64,000 nt of DNA from Hyperoplus lanceolatus (Eukaryota > Chordata > Actinopteri > Uranoscopiformes > Ammodytidae). Within the stretch, counting starts at the first letter, position 1. Every line of letters starts with the position of its first letter. The position numbers and the translations under genes were made by a program. The DNA lies in assembly GCA_026929865.2 (NCBI GenBank), contig CM049410.1, positions 7,802,501-7,866,500 of the forward strand, read 5' to 3'. Below are positions 60,345 through 64,000 of this stretch, piece by piece. Under the pieces are notes generated by a model, which saw only the letters and a list, made by a program, of their open reading frames with translations, searched no databases and was not told the DNA's origin.

Positions 60345-61314
60345 GTAAAACTGCGAACACACCGCACTGGCCGCACGGCGAGATTACATACAAAGTCAAT
60401 GTACTAGCGCATGGCCTCGCGTCCACCCAAGAATCGGCGTCCAGCGGCGGGCGCTTGCGCGGCGCGTGGCCACGCCTCATCGAAGCATGTGAATCAAAGT
60501 CGCTACCATTTGCGGCGCGGCCAACATATGCGGCGAACGCAGAAGATGAAAATATTTATCTTTTTGGCATCGCCGCGCTAGCCAATCAGCGTTGAGATTG
60601 CCCGGTGGTCTGCAAGACGAGGTGGGCGTGTGGAGTGAGGACATTGGGCTTCTAATACATTCTGCAAATATGTGTATTTTGCATCTGTTTAGCTGTTGGT
60701 TGTACTTTAGCCAAGGTAGCACCGGTTAGCATAGTGAAACTCACCCAGCTGTGTGCTGTTCCTGAGGATAATATGAACCCAAACTTGACGGCAGTGTCCG
60801 TGTGGAATTCCAATATAGTACAGCGAAGCACCGGTGTTGTCCTCCGCCAGACCTGGCACACTTTCACTTTCAGGTAGGCTGATGTCTACCTTTATTTTTG
60901 CCGCTGAGCACACACTGCTGGTGTTAATGTGTTTACTATGTTGCTGAATTGCTGTTAATGTGTGTGTATTTGTGATTGGGGTGCGTCTTCATGCTGTTTT
61001 AATGTTATTTGTGACATGACTGCCGCTGGTTACACAGTATAGGCCTACCTACATCTGTATTTTTTGGCACAGATGGACCATGTTATTGTTGTTGTTGCAC
61101 CGTAAGAGTGACGGGTCTGATCTCAGAAACGGCGTCAGGAATATATGGCCCAATATGATCAAGCGGCGAGCCTCTTGCGTTCAGGCGGTTAACCGCCGCC
61201 TTCAATGAGGCAGCCGGCGGTGAATATGGCCCAATATGACCAAGCAGCGAGCCTCCTGCATTCACGCGGCCAACCGATGCAGGGGGCCAGTGCGGTGTGT
61301 TCCCGGCTTTAAGG
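60345..61314 (+). mobile_element. GC-rich inverted-repeat element between dusp3 and prl
   Basis: About 970 bp. Ends GCGAACACACCGCACTGGCC (60355 region) and GGCCAGTGCGGTGTGTTC (61284 region) are inverted matches. It is richer in CG than its surroundings. Near the right end a block of about 76 bp containing GGCCCAATATGA and AAGC[G/A]GCGAGCCTC is repeated in tandem (61138-61272). No coding frame recognised. Confidence 0.7.
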
Positions 61315-61478
61315 TGACGCACGTCTCGGTGCATTATGAACCTGTTTCACGTGTAACATGTTTTTTTCGAGAATTTGCTGAAAAGTCTGATATACTGATG
61401 TGATTTTCTTGGAAAGACAGTTGTGCTTACTAAAAACAAAACTGCCACGGAGAACTTACATTGCAAGAAATGTTTTTT

Positions 61479-62242
61479 TTTATTATTGTTATACAGATTT
61501 TAAAGAAACATTGCAATTGATAGGCCTTCAAAGAAAAGCGGAATATAAAGCTTAAGTGCAAATGCAGCAGTTTGTCATCAGACAAGCATAATAGTTATAG
61601 GAGGAGAAAGATACCCTCCTTTAAAGCCCTGCATCCCAGTGTGAACAATGACTTTGGAGAGTCTGATGGAGGGATTTCATGCCACACCAGAGAAGCCAAA
61701 GACTAAGGGGGAGTCACAGAGATACCACAGTTTGTGAACACAAATATAATCAGTTCACAATGCCAGACCAGCTGGAAACCTCTGGGGAAGTGTCAGAGAG
61801 CCACGTTTAGTTCACTTCAATGACCCATTAGCAAGACTGGAAAAACAGTCTAACCCTTTAGATAACCTTTAACTTCAAGTCAATAAGGAAACTGTTTCAA
61901 GTAAGACATCTGGCAAATGTACAAAGGAAATGTTTTTATCAAATTCCAAAAGGTCCAAAACCCTTAATTTAAATGCTTCCCAACTTATATCATTGTATAT
62001 GTACACCCCTTTTACAAAATTGGATTGCACCATGACAGCTAAAAATGTGTCACTTGAACGGATGATGTCCTGTGTGACCCCCCCCCCCCCCCCCCGCCAT
62101 TATCTTAACCTTAGCTTTTAATGCCATCTATTTAGCAATTACAAAATAAGCACAAATATCAGATTCCTAGCATAATGCTGATCTATTAGTTGTTAAGCAA
62201 GCTGTGAGAAGAAATCCTCTCAAAGAGTCAACCCATTGCCTT
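61479..62242 (-). other. prl: Probable prl 3' untranslated region with poly(A) signal
   Basis: Downstream of the prl stop, the - strand reads to AATAATAAA followed by an A run; the hexamer is at 61484-61479. The 760-nt length suits a fish prolactin message. It contains a poly-G tract on the transcript strand (62095-62078 reversed). The end point is inferred from the hexamer alone. Confidence 0.45.
62078..62095. repeat. Homopolymer C run
   Basis: Eighteen consecutive C in the presumed prl 3' untranslated region (G on the transcript). Confidence 0.9.
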
Positions 62243-62434
62243 TTAGCACATATTAGGATTCACTTTTGCCGCTCGGCAGCGTAGAACTTTCAGGAAGCTG
62301 TCGATCTTGTGGGAGTCCCGGCGGAAGCAGGACAACAGAAAATGGAAGTTGGTCAATTTGGATATCCTGTCATGCCCGATGTCATTGCCTCCTCTGTAGG
62401 GAAGGGAGGAGATGGTCTGAGCCGCTGGACCCAT
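62243..62434 (-). CDS. prl: prl exon 5 (C-terminus, stop)
   Basis: 63 codons plus TAA at 62245-62243, after acceptor CTGCCAG. Encodes [20 protein letters not shown] through [12 protein letters not shown]. The last three cysteines of fish prolactin are present. Confidence 0.95.
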   Translation of the reverse strand: MGPAAQTISSLPYRGGNDIGHDRISKLTNFHFLLSCFRRDSHKIDSFLKVLRCRAAKVNPNMC

Positions 62435-63965
62435 CTGGCAGAGAGAGGACACAGGGTTAAAATCAGTTTTTTAAAACACATTTCATATTAAAGGTGCAGT
62501 GCGTAATATCTGAATATGTAGTGGCATCTAGTGGTGAAAGTTCTAGAATGCAATTCTCCCTGGGTAACCCCACCACTTCCCAGTAATAACAGAAGCTACA
62601 GGGGCCTCCAAGGACAAGAAGCTTGTCACTAAAGATGGCATCATCTACCACTGCCTCAAGTCTTTCCACAATATCAAGTGACAAAGTGAAGATGTATTTA
62701 GTTATTCATTCTATATATATAATTATTTTTTTGTTTCCCAACAAGTGCATTTCCCCAGGACTCCCACTTTAAAAATGCATTAAGTTGGTCCATTCAGAGC
62801 TACTGTAGAAACATGGCAGTTCAAAATGGCGGACTCCATGTTGGCAAGCCCCGCTTTTATGTAAATATAAAAGGCTTATTCTAAGGAAATAAAAGAAAAA
62901 ACAACTTCTATCTTCAAGCGATTATACATTATATGAAACAAACTTGTGAATATTATATACCATTTCTACCAAATCTGTTCTGAAAAAATTTAAATATAAA
63001 AATTCTACACACTGCACCTTTAGTTTATAAACATGTTTGATTTAGCACACCTTGCCAGACAGGACGTTGAGGCCGTCTCCCAGGGTCTTTGAATGCCCCT
63101 GCAGCTCTATGATCTTGTTGGAGATGCTGTTGTGGGCCGGGTGAGGCAGAGAGTTAGCAGAGGAGGACAGGGCTAGCAGGGGGTCTACCCAGGCCTGGAG
63201 CAGGGAGCGAGCCAATGACAACAGGTCAGACTCCTGGAAGAAGAAGTCAAACACACAGTCTGTGAGATAAACCAACAAGGCTGAAGCTCAATTGGGGAAA
63301 AAAGAGTCATCGAAATGGAAGAGAGAAAGACTGAATTGAGGGCGAATAAATTAATCGTATGTCATGATAATAAATAGTCTGTGCAGATACAGTATCAAGG
63401 ACAAGCACGGTCCTCCAAAGAAGTTGTAATTCCAACTTCTGGTCTGCAGAGGTCGGTAAGTATTGCATTTCTCCTACAGTGAATGCTTCATTGAAATGGA
63501 ATGCCATTTATTCTATGTTGTCATACTGAAATAAGGTTAATGACTGTGAAAAAGGCAACAGATTTTCTTAAAACAAATTGAACCAGGTGCCTTGGTTACA
63601 TATAAGCTTTAGAAGAAGAAAAAGTTTTTTGAATGATCTTGTACAACTTTTCTAAGGTGCACTTCAATTGTTTGGCAGAGGGTCACAGATGCTGAACGTA
63701 TGGTACCACTGATTGTTATTTCCGATCTTGGGCTATATACAGTAGTTACAATTGACTTGACTTGACTTGGAGGGTGAGGAAAGTAATGCTGAAGCAAATT
63801 AAAATAAAGAAAATTGAGAAATGAGCCAAACGTGTGAAAAGGGCCACGGTCACTTACTGATACTTGAAGGGCTTGTTCCTTGTCAGTGGGCGTCTGCAGA
63901 GAAGAGGTGTGGCACATTGAGGGGCGGGGCATGATCATCCGGCCTATAGGAGGGATGTGAGAGTC
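62243..63965 (-). CDS. prl: Prolactin, 3' part (exons 3-5), cut by right edge
   Basis: Secreted pituitary hormone of the growth hormone/prolactin four-helix family; in fish it controls ion and water balance. Exons in the window are 63965-63858, 63233-63051 and 62434-62243, with 36, 61 and 63 codons (160 residues) and a TAA stop. Exon 3 of 108 nt has the size of vertebrate prolactin exon 3. Visible markers: [20 protein letters not shown], the helix-2/3 block [27 protein letters not shown], and the C-terminal [20 protein letters not shown] block ending in Cys. All four cysteines expected in this part are present. Signal peptide and exons 1-2 lie beyond 64000. Confidence 0.95.
62489..63022 (+). 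mobile_element. MITE filling prl intron 4
   Basis: 534 bp with inverted ends TAAAGGTGCAGTGCGTA and TACACACTGCACCTTTA. Subterminal part carries TGGCATCTAGTGGTGAAAG, a phrase common in fish non-autonomous elements. It takes up nearly all of the 616-bp intron between prl exons 4 and 5. Confidence 0.75.
63051..63233 (-). CDS. prl: prl exon 4
   Basis: 61 codons after TTCCAG. Encodes [20 protein letters not shown] and ends GLNVLSGK. The donor is GTGTGC, which is weaker than the consensus. Confidence 0.94.
63858..63965 (-). CDS. prl: prl exon 3
   Basis: 36 codons from acceptor CCACCAG (63966) to donor GTAAGT (63857). Encodes [20 protein letters not shown] and continues to KEQALQVS. It includes the first Cys of the large disulfide. 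Confidence 0.93.
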
Positions 63966-64000
63966 CTGGTGGTAGAGACAGTGGGGACATATTATTATAT

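Overview
This window is vertebrate nuclear DNA from a ray-finned (teleost) fish, probably a percomorph. Three intron-containing genes can be read exon by exon: a thyroid hormone receptor alpha gene (thra, + strand, complete coding region 15530-40631, 8 coding exons, 416 residues), a VHR-type dual-specificity phosphatase gene (dusp3, - strand, 59861-55361, 3 exons, 185 residues), and the last three exons of a teleost prolactin gene (prl, - strand, 63965-62243, cut by the right edge). Every exon ends at a GT/AG junction and the phases join without a break. Teleost origin is indicated by the thra amino terminus and its six-residue insert before the DNA-binding domain, by the four-cysteine fish-type prolactin sequence, by a fish-type Tc1 transposon, and by many fish-style MITEs, tRNA-derived SINEs and long CA/GA/GATA microsatellites.

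Layout. 1-15.3 kb: no recognisable coding exon. It holds inverted-repeat elements (1339-1512, 2631-3535, 4117-4586, 7549-7906, 9102-9306, 10271-10460, 10513-10740, 11592-12077, 13064-13425), a LINE-like 3' tail, and an almost full-length but broken Tc1 element (5594-7155). 15.3-40.6 kb: thra, with a first intron of 10.96 kb and six others of 1.6-2.9 kb, all littered with repeats. These include a 1033-bp hAT-type element in intron 2 flanked by a perfect 8-bp duplication. 40.6-55.3 kb: thra 3' region and an intergenic stretch with repeats and candidate poly(A) signals; no nr1d1 exon was recognised. 55.3-59.9 kb: dusp3. 60-61.4 kb: a roughly 970-bp GC-rich inverted-repeat element. 61.5-64 kb: prl 3' exons, with intron 4 made almost wholly of one MITE.

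The genes are not an operon and need not act together. Thra is a nuclear T3 receptor, dusp3 a small cytosolic/nuclear phosphatase, prl a secreted pituitary hormone. The most interesting biology is in thra. The ligand-pocket position that is Ser in tetrapod TRalpha and Asn in TRbeta is Asn here, a normally Leu helix-11 position is His, and splice sites at exons 1, 3 and 6 sit beside duplicated or alternative signals and microsatellites. I did not find an undescribed multi-gene system; the unusual content is the receptor substitutions and the dense families of palindromic non-autonomous elements.
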